The translations under genes and the position numbers were made by a program. From NCBI GenBank assembly GCA_035627955.1, contig DASPKU010000003.1, positions 1 through 64,000 of the forward strand: DNA of 64,000 bases. The letters run 5' to 3'. Shown here piece by piece: positions 1 to 7,931 of the stretch; within the stretch, counting starts at the first letter, position 1, and each line of letters begins with the position of its first letter. Under the pieces are notes generated by a model. The model did not search any database. It was not told where the DNA came from and was given only the letters and a program-made list of their open reading frames with translations. This stretch comes from Phycisphaerales bacterium (GTDB taxonomy: Bacteria > Planctomycetota > Phycisphaerae > Phycisphaerales > UBA1924).

Positions 1-1
1 G

Positions 2-1216
2 GACCCCACGCCGCCCCCGCCCGCCGACTCGGCCAAGGTGGGGGCCGCGCTGCTCGAGACCATTTATAACGCCCCGGCCGCGCAGCCCGCGGCAGCAACG
101 CCGAGCGCCCGCCCTTCGCAGCAGCTCGAGGCCAAGCCGACCAGCGGCAACACGGCTACGAAGCTGGGCGCTGCCAACGCCGCAGCAGTGGGGGACCAGC
201 CTACCCAGCCGCCCCTCGCCCGCCTTACCACCAAGGTCCCCTTCGCCCCTGTCAACCAGACCGCCATGCTCGAGCTCCAGACCGAGCTCCAGGCGATCAA
301 AAGGCTCGTGGGTCAGGTCCTCTCGACCGCCCGCACCACTGCCGCGACCGTGGTGCCCAACGCCGCGTCCAACCTCTCGTCCATGGCCGGCGCGAGCGAC
401 CCCCTCTTCGCCCTCTACCTGCGCCTCCAGGACGCCCAGGTCTCCCCCGCCATTACCGAGGAGCTCATCGGCGCCGTCCGCGACGAGCTCACCCCCGCCG
501 AGCTCGCCGAGCCCGAGGTCGTCCGCGCTGGGATGCTCCGCGCGATCGCAGCCCGCATCCCGGTCGTGGGCTCGATGTCCCGCCCAGGCGCCCACGATGA
601 GTCCGGTCGCCCGCTCACAATCGCCCTCGTCGGCCCCACCGGCGTGGGCAAGACCACGACCATCGCCAAACTCGCGGCCGCGTACAAGCTCCGCCAAGGC
701 AAGAAGGTCGGCCTGATCACCAGCGACACCTACCGCATCGCCGCGGTGGACCAACTCCGGGTGTACGCCAACATCATCGGCCTGCCGCTCAAGGTGGTGA
801 TGACGCCCCGCGAGATGGCGGCCGCGTGCAGCAGCCTCGCCGACCACGATGTCATCCTTATCGATACCGCCGGCCGCTCGCAGCACGACGCGACGCGCCT
901 CGACGAGCTCCAGACCTTCATCGAGGCCAGCAGCCCGCACGAGACGCACCTGATGCTCTCGGCCACGGTCGCCGAGCCCGTGCTGCTCAAGGCCGCGGAG
1001 AAGTTCGGCGCCCTCTCGCCGACGCGGGTTATTTTCAGTAAACTGGACGAGGCCGTGAGCTTTGGCGTGCTCCTCAACGTGATGCACGGCCAAACTCAAG
1101 GCCAGAAGCTCAAGGTCAGCTACGTCACCACCGGACAGGAAGTCCCGGACCAGATTGAACTTGCGCAGGCGGACCGCTTGGCTCGCCTGGTGCTTGATGG
1201 GGAGTTGGTCAGGTGA
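2..1216 (+). CDS. flhF: Flagellar biosynthesis GTPase FlhF (5' end outside window)
   Basis: SRP54-type GTPase that in other bacteria recruits and places the flagellar basal body at the cell pole together with FlhG. The reading frame is open from base 2, so the N-terminal part lies left of the window; the GTG at 38 is internal rather than the true start. Visible in order: a Pro/Ala-rich linker, the N domain, the P-loop GPTGVGKTTT near base 630, the SDTYRIAAVDQL segment after it, the DTAGRS G3 motif near base 870 and a TKLDE-like SKLDE guanine-specificity motif near 1045. Its stop overlaps the GTGA start of flhG, so the two are translationally coupled. Assignment is firm; only the length is unknown. 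Confidence 0.93.
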   Translation, partial: DPTPPPPADSAKVGAALLETIYNAPAAQPAAATPSARPSQQLEAKPTSGNTATKLGAANAAAVGDQPTQPPLARLTTKVPFAPVNQTAMLELQTELQAIKRLVGQVLSTARTTAATVVPNAASNLSSMAGASDPLFALYLRLQDAQVSPAITEELIGAVRDELTPAELAEPEVVRAGMLRAIAARIPVVGSMSRPGAHDESGRPLTIALVGPTGVGKTTTIAKLAAAYKLRQGKKVGLITSDTYRIAAVDQLRVYANIIGLPLKVVMTPREMAAACSSLADHDVILIDTAGRSQHDATRLDELQTFIEASSPHETHLMLSATVAEPVLLKAAEKFGALSPTRVIFSKLDEAVSFGVLLNVMHGQTQGQKLKVSYVTTGQEVPDQIELAQADRLARLVLDGELVR

Positions 1217-2265
1217 GTTCTCTCAACGTCTCGATCACAGGCGCACTCCCCGGCGGGCTCAAGTTCACCGGCGACAACCGCACCGTGCAGCCCCGGCCCG
1301 ACGATCAGGCCTCCCGCCTTCGCTCCATGGTTGACGCCATGAACGGCGTCGGCGCGCCCGCGCCGCAGCCGCCCCGCGTCGCCGCGGCACCCGCCCCCGA
1401 GCGCCGCTGCCCGGTGGTCTCCATCACCAGCGGCAAGGGCGGCGTCGGCAAGACCTCCACCAGCGTCAACCTCGCGATCGCGCTCACCGAACTCAAGCTG
1501 CGCGCCACACTGCTCGACGCCGACCTTGGCCTGGCCAACGCCGACGTGCTCTGCGGAATGACGCCCACCACGCGCCTCGACGCCGTGGTGCAGCAGGCCA
1601 AGGCCGACCCCCTGGTGTACGGCCACAACCCGCCGCGGCGCAGCCTCGCCACCATCGCCATCGATGCCCCCGGCGGCTTCCGCCTCGTGCCCGGCTCCGT
1701 CGGAATCTCTCGGATGGCCAACCTGCCCGCGCAGCAGCGCGAGATCATCCTCCGCGGCTTGTCCGAACTCGAGGCCGACTCCGACGTCGTGCTGGTCGAC
1801 ACGGGCGCCGGCCTCTCCGACTCGGTCACCACGTTCGCCGCCGCGGCCGATCTCACGCTCGTCGTCGCCACCCCCGAGCCCACCTCCATTGCCGACGCCT
1901 ACGCGATGATCAAGGCCGTCGCCCACCTCCGCGCGGCCAAAGCCCCCGGCACCGGCTTCCGCACCGCCATCGTCATCAACCAGGCCCGCAACCCCACCGA
2001 GGGTCAGGCCGTGCACGCCCGACTCGCGGCCACCGCCAAGCGCTTCCTCGGTATCGAGCCGCCGCTTCTGGGCGTCATCCCGCAGGATGACGTAGTCCCA
2101 GCCAGCGTGCGACTCCGCAAGCCCGTGCTGCTGCACGCGCCGACCAGCAGGGTCGCGAAGGACCTGCGCACCCTCTCGGTCGAGCTCGCCCACTTGCTGG
2201 GCGTGCAGAAGAAGCCCGTCGAGCAGCCCGCGAAGCGGGGTCTGTTCGGGTTTCTGCGCAAGTAA
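1213..2265 (+). CDS. flhG: MinD-like ATPase FlhG/FleN, flagellar number regulator
   Basis: ParA/MinD-family ATPase of 350 aa, partner and antagonist of FlhF in setting flagellar number. The start is the GTG at 1213, which overlaps the flhF stop. After about 70 residues of low-complexity leader comes the deviant Walker A motif SGKGGVGKTSTSVNLA, then DADLGLANADVL (switch I) and VLVDTGAGLSDSV (Walker B/switch II), all typical of MinD/FlhG. The extended N-terminus is where FlhG proteins usually carry the FlhF-activating helix. The C-terminus ends in a basic/aromatic GLFGFLRK segment that could act as a membrane-targeting amphipathic helix. Order flhF-flhG-x-fliA matches flagellar clusters elsewhere. 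Confidence 0.93.
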   Translation: MSSLNVSITGALPGGLKFTGDNRTVQPRPDDQASRLRSMVDAMNGVGAPAPQPPRVAAAPAPERRCPVVSITSGKGGVGKTSTSVNLAIALTELKLRATLLDADLGLANADVLCGMTPTTRLDAVVQQAKADPLVYGHNPPRRSLATIAIDAPGGFRLVPGSVGISRMANLPAQQREIILRGLSELEADSDVVLVDTGAGLSDSVTTFAAAADLTLVVATPEPTSIADAYAMIKAVAHLRAAKAPGTGFRTAIVINQARNPTEGQAVHARLAATAKRFLGIEPPLLGVIPQDDVVPASVRLRKPVLLHAPTSRVAKDLRTLSVELAHLLGVQKKPVEQPAKRGLFGFLRK

Positions 2266-2466
2266 TGCGCGCAACGATCCTGCTCTGATGGTCGTGTCTT
2301 CGCGCACTCTCGCATCCACCCCACCCTCGGCCGCGCACCGGTACGCCCTTTGCGGTTTATGCCGTCGCCCCGCGCACGGAATTCCGCGCGCGGCGGCAAA
2401 GTCGCGCCCGCATCCAGCCGATGCTGGCCTTGCGGCCTTGTCCGGTAACCGCCCTCCCGCGAGCTC

Positions 2467-2778
2467 ATGGAGCACCGCTTGCACAACCAGGCCCGCGTCG
2501 TCACCGCGGTCTTCGCGCTTTCGGGCTTCGCGGTCGCCATCGCCTGCGGCCTTTCCGCCGGCAACTACGGCGGCATCATCCTCTCGCGCGCCATCGCGGC
2601 CATGATCGGCTGCCAGATCGTCGGCATGCTCGCGGGCGCCATCGTGCAGCGCGTCACCACCGACCACGAGGCGCGCTACCGCGCCGACAACCCTGTGCCG
2701 AAGTCCACCAGCGACGGCGTCGTCGTTGTGGATGAAGCTGTGGATACTTCCGCGGACAACACGCATGCAGCGGCGTAA
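2467..2778 (+). CDS. Small two-helix membrane protein in the flagellar cluster
   Basis: A 103-aa protein of unknown function. Residues about 10-30 and 36-58 form two hydrophobic segments (VVTAVFALSGFAVAIACGL and ILSRAIAAMIGCQIVGMLAGAIV) separated by a short Asn/Gly turn; the rest is a polar, acidic C-terminal tail rich in Thr, Asp and Ala. It lies between flhG and fliA on the same strand, about 200 bp after flhG, which suggests a role in flagellar assembly or its regulation. That is inference from position; no family motif is recognised. The 200 bp upstream show no other gene. Confidence 0.72.
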   Translation: MEHRLHNQARVVTAVFALSGFAVAIACGLSAGNYGGIILSRAIAAMIGCQIVGMLAGAIVQRVTTDHEARYRADNPVPKSTSDGVVVVDEAVDTSADNTHAAA

Positions 2779-2813
2779 CACGAAAAAACACTTGAATTCT
2801 TGCAGTTGTGTCC

Positions 2814-2839
2814 TTGCACCGGCGCGGAGTCGTTATACT
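2814..2839 (+). promoter_or_regulatory. Possible promoter upstream of fliA
   Basis: TATACT at 2834-2839 is a near-consensus -10 box. The best -35 candidate, TTGCAC at 2814-2819, is only 14 bases upstream, shorter than the usual 16-18. The site sits in the AT-richest stretch between the small membrane gene and fliA. Weak evidence. Confidence 0.3.
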
Positions 2840-2933
2840 CCGCCCGCCGGTCAAGGACGACTCGGCGCGCAGTGATGCAGGCGTGCGGCGCACTTCCCGC
2901 GACGCACGCAAACAACGGTCAAGGACACGACCA

Positions 2934-3797
2934 ATGGCAATCAAGTCAGCACCACGAAGCGGTCTGCGTTCCGGCGGGCGGTTCAACGCCCGCCATGCCG
3001 AACCCTCCAACATCCGCTCCCCGCTCGACAAGCTGCCCATCAACGAGCTGTGGAAGAAGTACCAGGCGAACCCCACCGAGGAGGTCCGCAACTACCTCAT
3101 GGAGAAGTTCCTCCCGCTCGTGCGCTACAACGCCGAGCGCATCCACACGCGCCTGCCCGACGAGGTCGACATCGAGGACCTGATGTCCGCGGGCATCTTC
3201 GGCCTGATGGACGCCATCGACGCCTTCGACCTCGCCCGCAAGGTGAAGTTTGAGACCTACTGCGCCCCGCGCATCCGCGGTGCCATCCTCGACGAGCTCC
3301 GCTCGATGGACTGGGTGCCGCGCCTGGTCCGTTCCCGCAGCAACAAGGTCGAGCAGGCCCGCCAGCAGATCGAGAAGGAGACCGGCGAGCCCGCCACCGA
3401 CCAGCAGGTCGCACAGAAGCTGGGTGTCAAGGGCGAGGAGTTCGACAAGCTCAAGCGTGACAGCTCGGCCGTGACCACCCGCAGCCTCACGCAGCGGGCG
3501 TTCCCCAGCGACAGCGGGCGCGACGTCCGCGAGATCGACGTCATCCGTGACGAGACGCAGAGCAACCCCGTCATTGACATCCAGCGGCGCGACCTCCGCG
3601 ACCTGATCACCAGGGGTCTCTCGCGCTCTGAGCGCCTCATCGTCATCCTCTACTACTACGAGGGCATGACCATGAAGGAAATCGGCGCGACGCTCGACCT
3701 CTCCGAGAGCCGCGTCAGCCAGATGCACAGCTCCATCCTCGCCCGCCTCAAGAGCCAGATGCAGTTCCGCATGCGCGAGCTCGAACCGGTGGAATGA
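2934..3797 (+). CDS. fliA: Sigma-28-type flagellar sigma factor FliA
   Basis: FliA/WhiG-family RNA polymerase sigma factor of 287 aa. It shows region 2 (LMEKFLPLVRYNAERIHTRL, then DLMSAGIFGLMDAIDAFD and KFETYCAPRIRGAILDELRS), region 3 (RKSNK-like RSRSNKVEQARQQIE) and region 4 with the SRVSQMHSSILARLK helix-turn-helix. The GARxIRGxILDELR-like signature of this family is clear. The ATG at 2934 is chosen because the family begins shortly before region 2; the frame is open further upstream, but that Arg-rich extension overlaps the promoter-like sequence. It probably directs transcription of late flagellar genes. No anti-sigma FlgM gene is visible here. Confidence 0.92.
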   Translation: MAIKSAPRSGLRSGGRFNARHAEPSNIRSPLDKLPINELWKKYQANPTEEVRNYLMEKFLPLVRYNAERIHTRLPDEVDIEDLMSAGIFGLMDAIDAFDLARKVKFETYCAPRIRGAILDELRSMDWVPRLVRSRSNKVEQARQQIEKETGEPATDQQVAQKLGVKGEEFDKLKRDSSAVTTRSLTQRAFPSDSGRDVREIDVIRDETQSNPVIDIQRRDLRDLITRGLSRSERLIVILYYYEGMTMKEIGATLDLSESRVSQMHSSILARLKSQMQFRMRELEPVE

Positions 3798-3900
3798 AAA
3801 GACGCCGGCGCTGAGCCCTCTCCCGCGACGCCGGAATTGAGCCGCTCCGGGTGAAGTACCAGACTGACGGCGACTCGCAGCCACTAAGATGACCTCACCA

Positions 3901-3925
3901 ACCCGCGCCACGCCGCGGGTTTTTT
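3901..3925 (+). terminator. Intrinsic terminator after fliA
   Basis: Stem ACCCGCG (3901-3907) pairs with CGCGGGT (3914-3920) around a 6-nt loop and runs into a T6 tract (3920-3925). It closes the flagellar operon and lies just before the folK start, which is why the upstream ATG at 3889 is an unlikely start for folK. Confidence 0.85.
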
Positions 3926-3942
3926 CATTCCTAAACTCCCCC

Positions 3943-4422
3943 GTGCCCACCGCCGCCATCGCCCTCGGCAGCAACATCGGCGACCGCCGCGCCCACGTCC
4001 ACGCGGCGTTCCAGGCGCTGGGGGCTCTCCCGGACTCAAAGCTCCTTGCATCCTCCGACCTCTTCGAGACGGCGCCAGTCGGCCCAGTCCCACAGGGCCA
4101 CTATCTCAACGCCGCCGCGAAACTCGAGACGTGGCTCCCGCCCCGCGCCTTGCTCGAGCACCTCCTCGCCATCGAGAAGACCCAAGGCCGCGACCGCGGC
4201 AGCGAGCAGCGGTGGGGGCCCCGCACCCTTGACCTCGACCTCCTTCTTTACGACGGGCTGACCATCGACGAGCCGGGGCTCCAAATCCCCCACCCCCGGC
4301 TGCACGAGCGGCTGTTTGTGCTCGAACCCCTCGCCCGGGTCTGGCCTGACGCGGTGGTGCCTGGGCACGGTCGGACAGTTGCGCAACTCCTGCACGCCCT
4401 TCGCGTACCATCCGCGCGATGA
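3943..4422 (+). CDS. folK: HPPK, 6-hydroxymethyl-7,8-dihydropterin pyrophosphokinase
   Basis: Cytosolic enzyme transferring pyrophosphate from ATP to 6-hydroxymethyl-7,8-dihydropterin in folate synthesis; 159 aa from the GTG at 3943, the normal size for the family. Signature segments are AIALGSNIGDR at the N-terminus, a SSDLFETAPVG strand and the diagnostic RWGPRTLDLDLLLY, whose two Asp residues bind Mg. An in-frame ATG at 3889 would add 18 residues but would place the fliA terminator inside the gene, so GTG 3943 is preferred. The stop overlaps the next gene's ATG (ATGA at 4419). No other folate gene is adjacent. Confidence 0.93.
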   Translation: MPTAAIALGSNIGDRRAHVHAAFQALGALPDSKLLASSDLFETAPVGPVPQGHYLNAAAKLETWLPPRALLEHLLAIEKTQGRDRGSEQRWGPRTLDLDLLLYDGLTIDEPGLQIPHPRLHERLFVLEPLARVWPDAVVPGHGRTVAQLLHALRVPSAR

Positions 4423-5762
4423 AGCCCGCCGCACTGCTCCTGCTCGCCGCCGCCTGCACACACGCTCTCGCCCAGCAACAGCCGCGCGAGCCCGACCCTC
4501 ATCCGCCTACCCCTGCCGAGATTGAGCAGGTCGCCCCCACGCCCAGGAAGGTCCCGCAGATCGACCTTCCTGAGACCATCGACGCGGCCCTCGCCCGCGC
4601 TCGCGAGTCCTACCGAGTCGGCTCTATCGCCGAACGCGTGCAGATCACAGTGACCACGAAGGACGAACAGCAGCGCGCCACCACCGTCCTGTTCCGCGTG
4701 TTCGCCGGCACGGAGGCCGCGCACCACCAGGATCGCCGCGTGTTCCTCGACCTGGGCCGTCTCCAAATCGCGGCCGACAGCACTGGCGTCACCGCCGTCA
4801 CGCCGCGCGAGCCCGAGCTCTACTTCCAAGCGCCGGTGACACCGCCGATCACGCTCGACGAGCTCTGGAACGCCGTGCCACCGGTGCCGCTGCCGCAGCT
4901 TGAATGGGCCCTGGGCGAGGACACCGGCCGCATCGGGCGTGTCGTCACGGCCATCCTCCAGGCGTCGTGGACGAGCGTGCAGTACACGAAGGACCTCGGC
5001 GTCATCTTCAACGGCACCTCCCCCAGCGGCCCCGCCTCTGCCGAGTTCGCCCGTGACGGCCGCCTGGTGCGCCTGAGCGTGCCGCTCTCGCGCGAGGGCG
5101 ACCGCATCGAGCTGCGCGTCACGCCCGAGGAGGCCGGCAACGCGTGGACGATCCCGCTCGAGGGCCGCAAGCCCGTCCCCTCGCTGGCGGACCTGCGCCC
5201 CCGCCCACCGGAGATCATGCCCGGCGGCCGCCTGCCCGCGCTCAGCCTGATGACGCGTGACCTGGATTCCTGGTCGCTCCAGGACGAGCTGGACCGCCTT
5301 CCCTCACCCGACCTCGCCCGCGTTCCCACCTACGGCCTGCTCGTCGTCTACCGGCCCGCGGGCACCACCGCTGAGCAGGATGCGGAGATCGGGGCCCGCG
5401 CCGTGACCCTCGCCCGTGCCGACGTGAGCCATGCGCAGCCCGACCCCACACGCCGCCCCCGGCTGGTGCCGGTCGTCATCCCCGTGCTCGACCTCGCTGA
5501 CATGAACCGCACCAAGCTCGTCACCATCGACGACGCGTGGGCCGCCCGGCAGAAGGACGCGCCCCCGCGCTACTTCAGCCCTACCGGGATCGGTGAGATG
5601 GACCGCCTCGCCCGCGGCAGCAGCGCCGTTGTCATCATCATCGACTCCACCCAGAAGATCCTCAGCACCATCCCGCTCGAGAACCGCGCCGATGCCGAGT
5701 CGGTCGCGCAGGAGATCGGCAGCCTGCTCGAGGCCGCGGCTGCGTTGCCCGCGGCCCCATGA
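4419..5762 (+). CDS. Secreted protein of unknown function
   Basis: A 447-aa protein with a cleavable signal peptide (MKPAALLLLAAACTHALAQ) followed by a Pro/Glu-rich stretch. It is coupled to folK by a 4-base overlap. Residues 55-260 have the alternating strand pattern of a lipoprotein-carrier-like fold (a reduced beta-sheet measuring covalent or lipid cargo), and residues 290-440 contain a second alpha/beta region with two hydrophobic strands (YGLLVVYRP and AVVIIIDSTQKIL), reminiscent of a thioredoxin-like layer but without a CxxC. I recognise no definite family. Function unknown; export to the periplasm is the only safe inference. Confidence 0.75.
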   Translation: MKPAALLLLAAACTHALAQQQPREPDPHPPTPAEIEQVAPTPRKVPQIDLPETIDAALARARESYRVGSIAERVQITVTTKDEQQRATTVLFRVFAGTEAAHHQDRRVFLDLGRLQIAADSTGVTAVTPREPELYFQAPVTPPITLDELWNAVPPVPLPQLEWALGEDTGRIGRVVTAILQASWTSVQYTKDLGVIFNGTSPSGPASAEFARDGRLVRLSVPLSREGDRIELRVTPEEAGNAWTIPLEGRKPVPSLADLRPRPPEIMPGGRLPALSLMTRDLDSWSLQDELDRLPSPDLARVPTYGLLVVYRPAGTTAEQDAEIGARAVTLARADVSHAQPDPTRRPRLVPVVIPVLDLADMNRTKLVTIDDAWAARQKDAPPRYFSPTGIGEMDRLARGSSAVVIIIDSTQKILSTIPLENRADAESVAQEIGSLLEAAAALPAAP

Positions 5763-5780
5763 CAAAGACACAAAAACGTA

Positions 5781-5821
5781 GTGGGCACGACGAGCGATCC
5801 ATCGCTACAAGCCGTGCCCAC
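5781..5821. repeat. Nested inverted repeat (possible cruciform/terminator)
   Basis: GTGGGCACG (5781-5789) pairs with CGTGCCCAC (5813-5821). Inside it AGCGAT (5793-5798) pairs with ATCGCT (5801-5806). It lies in the 131-bp gap between convergent genes, just left of a second hairpin, so it may be part of a two-way terminator. Confidence 0.55.
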
Positions 5822-5853
5822 GTTCCTTCAAGGATGTAGAACCGAGAATCGTG

Positions 5854-5879
5854 CCACCGAGATGTCTTCATCTCGGTGG
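5854..5879. terminator. Bidirectional hairpin, TCTT-loop family
   Basis: A perfect 11-bp stem, CCACCGAGATG (5854-5864) with its complement (5869-5879), around the loop TCTT. The same 11-bp stem with loop TCCT recurs at 20233-20258. Both copies lie between convergent genes, so a two-way terminator is likely even though T tracts are absent. Confidence 0.6.
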
Positions 5880-5893
5880 TGCGTTCGCGAGCC

Positions 5894-6901
5894 TCAGCTC
5901 GCCTGCGCCCGCGGGTGGGCCTTGTTGTAAGCATCCTGCATGCGCTGCGTGGAGAGGTGCGTGTAGACCTGCGTCGTGCTCAGGCTCTGGTGGCCCAGCA
6001 GCTCCTGGACGCTGCGCAGGTCGGCGCCGTTGTCCAGCAGGTGCGTGGCGAAGCTGTGCCGCAGCGTGTGCGGGCTGATCGAGGGGTCGAGCCCGACCTG
6101 CTTGAGGTACTTGTCCAGCTTGCGGCGAACCGAGCGGGAGGAGAGCCGCCCGCCGTGCTTGTTGATGAACAGCGGCAGGCGCGAGTGGCCGTTGTTGATT
6201 ACGGGTCCGAACTTGGCGTCGGCCCGCATCATGTCCAGGTAGCGGTTGATCGAGGCGATGGCGTGCGAGCCCAGCGGGACGATCCGCTCCTTCTTGCCCT
6301 TGCCGCGAACGCGCAGCGCCTCGCCCGCAAGGTCCAGGTCCTCGACCGCGAGGCCCACCAGCTCGCTGACGCGGATGCCGGTGGAGTACAGGGTCTCCAG
6401 CATCGCCCGGTCGCGCCGCCCCAGCACCTCGGCGTCGCCCGGCGCCGCCAGCAGCCGCTCGACCTGATCGATCGTGATCGCCTTTGGCAGCCGCTTGGCC
6501 TGGCGGGGCGTGCGGATGACGGTCATCGGGTTGCCCGCGCACAGCCCGCGACGGTCCGCCCACTTGTAGAAGCTGCGGAGCGTCGCGATCTTGCGGGCCA
6601 TCGTGGCCGCGGAGTACTGCTGCGTGCCCAGGTGCGCCAGGAACGCGCGGACCACTTCCGCCTTGCTGGCGCAGATGATCTCGGTCAGCGTGCCGGTCCC
6701 GGAGACCTGCCCCTTGCTGGCCGCGGCCTTGTCCATCGCCGCCTGCTCACGGGCGTCGTTGATCTCGATCTTGTGCTCGCCGGCGAGGTACTCGATGAAC
6801 TGGCGGAGGTCCGCCCCGTAGCACCGCGCCGTGTACGGCGAGAAGTGCCGCTCATCGGCGAGGTAGACGGTAAACGCATCCGTGATGGGCAGACTCGACA
6901 T
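5894..6901 (-). CDS. xerC: Tyrosine recombinase XerC/XerD type
   Basis: Site-specific recombinase of 335 aa, the size of XerC/XerD, which resolve chromosome dimers at dif. An N-terminal SAM-like core-binding domain (residues 1-100) is followed by the catalytic domain. The catalytic set is complete: Arg in TGIRVSEL (about 175), Lys in GKGKKER (about 204), HTLRHSFATHLLD (about 277, His-x-x-Arg), GHQSLSTTQ and the nucleophile Tyr in VYTHLS (about 312). The ATG at 6901 is chosen because GGGGAG lies 8 bases upstream. No integrase-style extra domain, att repeats or phage genes are nearby, so a housekeeping Xer is likeliest. XerC and XerD cannot be separated here. Confidence 0.88.
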   Translation of the reverse strand: MSSLPITDAFTVYLADERHFSPYTARCYGADLRQFIEYLAGEHKIEINDAREQAAMDKAAASKGQVSGTGTLTEIICASKAEVVRAFLAHLGTQQYSAATMARKIATLRSFYKWADRRGLCAGNPMTVIRTPRQAKRLPKAITIDQVERLLAAPGDAEVLGRRDRAMLETLYSTGIRVSELVGLAVEDLDLAGEALRVRGKGKKERIVPLGSHAIASINRYLDMMRADAKFGPVINNGHSRLPLFINKHGGRLSSRSVRRKLDKYLKQVGLDPSISPHTLRHSFATHLLDNGADLRSVQELLGHQSLSTTQVYTHLSTQRMQDAYNKAHPRAQAS

Positions 6902-7046
6902 GACTGACTCCCCGCTCGTTCGTCTCTGCTGTCTCCGCCGCGGGTGCGTCCGTTGCACCTCGCGCCGGGGCGATTGTCCAGTAACTGCTTCGGCGTATTC
7001 CAAGGCCCTCTTGACCGCTCATGCCCGAAAACTGAAAAATCGCTCG

Positions 7047-7838
7047 CTACCGCTCCGGGGCCTCGGCCGACCGCTTTTCAGTCTGGCCCGCCCCCGGCAG
7101 CCGCACCCACTCCTGCTGGATCAGCTCATCCACCGCGTGGTACGCCCCGAACTCGCAGTACAGGTCCATGCTGGCCAGGTACCGCCGCCAGCCCAGGGCG
7201 GTGGGGCCCTTGAGCCGTCCCTGGGCAAAGCTCCGCACATCCATCTGCACCTGGTGGTTCTTGGCGTCCAGATGCTGAGAGATGACCGCCACCGGCCCTT
7301 CGTCGCGGCTCCACGTCATGGCCGGTGCATCGGTGCCCTTGGTCGCCAGAGTCCGCGGGTCCAGCGGCTCCCGCCCCGGCGCCATCGACCCCGGGCGGGC
7401 GTACAGCGCCAGCGCCAAGCCGAGCGTGGGGACGTAAGGGTCGTACGCGGTAACGCTGCCCACCAGCACGCCGTCCACGCCCATCGCCTGCGCCAGCGAC
7501 CGGGCCTCGGCGGGCGAGCGCAGGCTGGTATATCCCAGCACGTTCATCGCCTGGATGGTCCGGTTCAGCGGCACGCACCGCACGCCCTCGACCTCTTCCG
7601 CGGCCGCGACCACCTTGTCGCTCACCGCGCCGATGTCGACGAGTGAGGTGCCCGATTCGTTCCGCAGCGGCACTACCGCCCACAGCACCTCGCCGCGGCT
7701 GACGTCATACGGCGCAACGATCTTGCGCGGCGCAGTCAACGGCGGCTCCTTCGGCCCGCCGCAAGCGCCCAGAAACGGCGTCACGCCGAGCGCGAGCCCG
7801 AGCGTGAGCGATAACCTCAGCTTTGCACGTTGTGGCAT
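7047..7838 (-). CDS. Lipoprotein of unknown function
   Basis: A 263-aa protein with a lipoprotein signal (LALGVTPFLGACGG, Cys at about 26). The N-terminal half (WAVVPLRNESGTS, then VDGVLVGSVTAYDPYVPTLGLAL) has the strand-helix pattern of the nucleotide-binding-like fold seen in CsgG/FlgO-type lipoproteins, in which a synthesised 'VG.V..Y' strand follows a helix. That resemblance is tentative. It is downstream of the TolB-like lipoprotein gene (93 bp gap) and upstream of the Xer gene (145 bp gap), all on the minus strand. Likely an envelope protein. Confidence 0.75.
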   Translation of the reverse strand: MPQRAKLRLSLTLGLALGVTPFLGACGGPKEPPLTAPRKIVAPYDVSRGEVLWAVVPLRNESGTSLVDIGAVSDKVVAAAEEVEGVRCVPLNRTIQAMNVLGYTSLRSPAEARSLAQAMGVDGVLVGSVTAYDPYVPTLGLALALYARPGSMAPGREPLDPRTLATKGTDAPAMTWSRDEGPVAVISQHLDAKNHQVQMDVRSFAQGRLKGPTALGWRRYLASMDLYCEFGAYHAVDELIQQEWVRLPGAGQTEKRSAEAPER

Positions 7839-7862
7839 CCTGCCCCTCGTACCCTACGAGCC

Positions 7863-7878
7863 CCGAGCGCAAGCTCGG
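7863..7878. terminator. GCAA-tetraloop hairpin
   Basis: CCGAGC (7863-7868) pairs with GCTCGG (7873-7878) around a GCAA (GNRA) loop, in the gap between two minus-strand lipoprotein genes. There is no T tract, so the termination role is weakly supported. Confidence 0.4.
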
Positions 7879-7931
7879 AAGCCCTCATCCTCACGCGCCA
7901 GCATCCTGCCCGCGCGTCCTAACCATCGAAC

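Noticed and set aside
1120-2781. A 553-codon open frame on the minus strand opposite flhG
   Set aside because: Antisense to a clear gene; composition is Gly/Ala/Arg/Asp-rich as expected for mirrored GC-rich codons, and no domain is visible.
2808-2933. Upstream extension of FliA by 42 residues
   Set aside because: Arg-rich, unlike sigma factor N-termini, and it overlaps the -10-like TATACT.
5894-6901. Xer-like recombinase as integrase of a mobile island
   Set aside because: Size and motifs are those of housekeeping XerC/D; no att repeats, excision partner or phage genes flank it.
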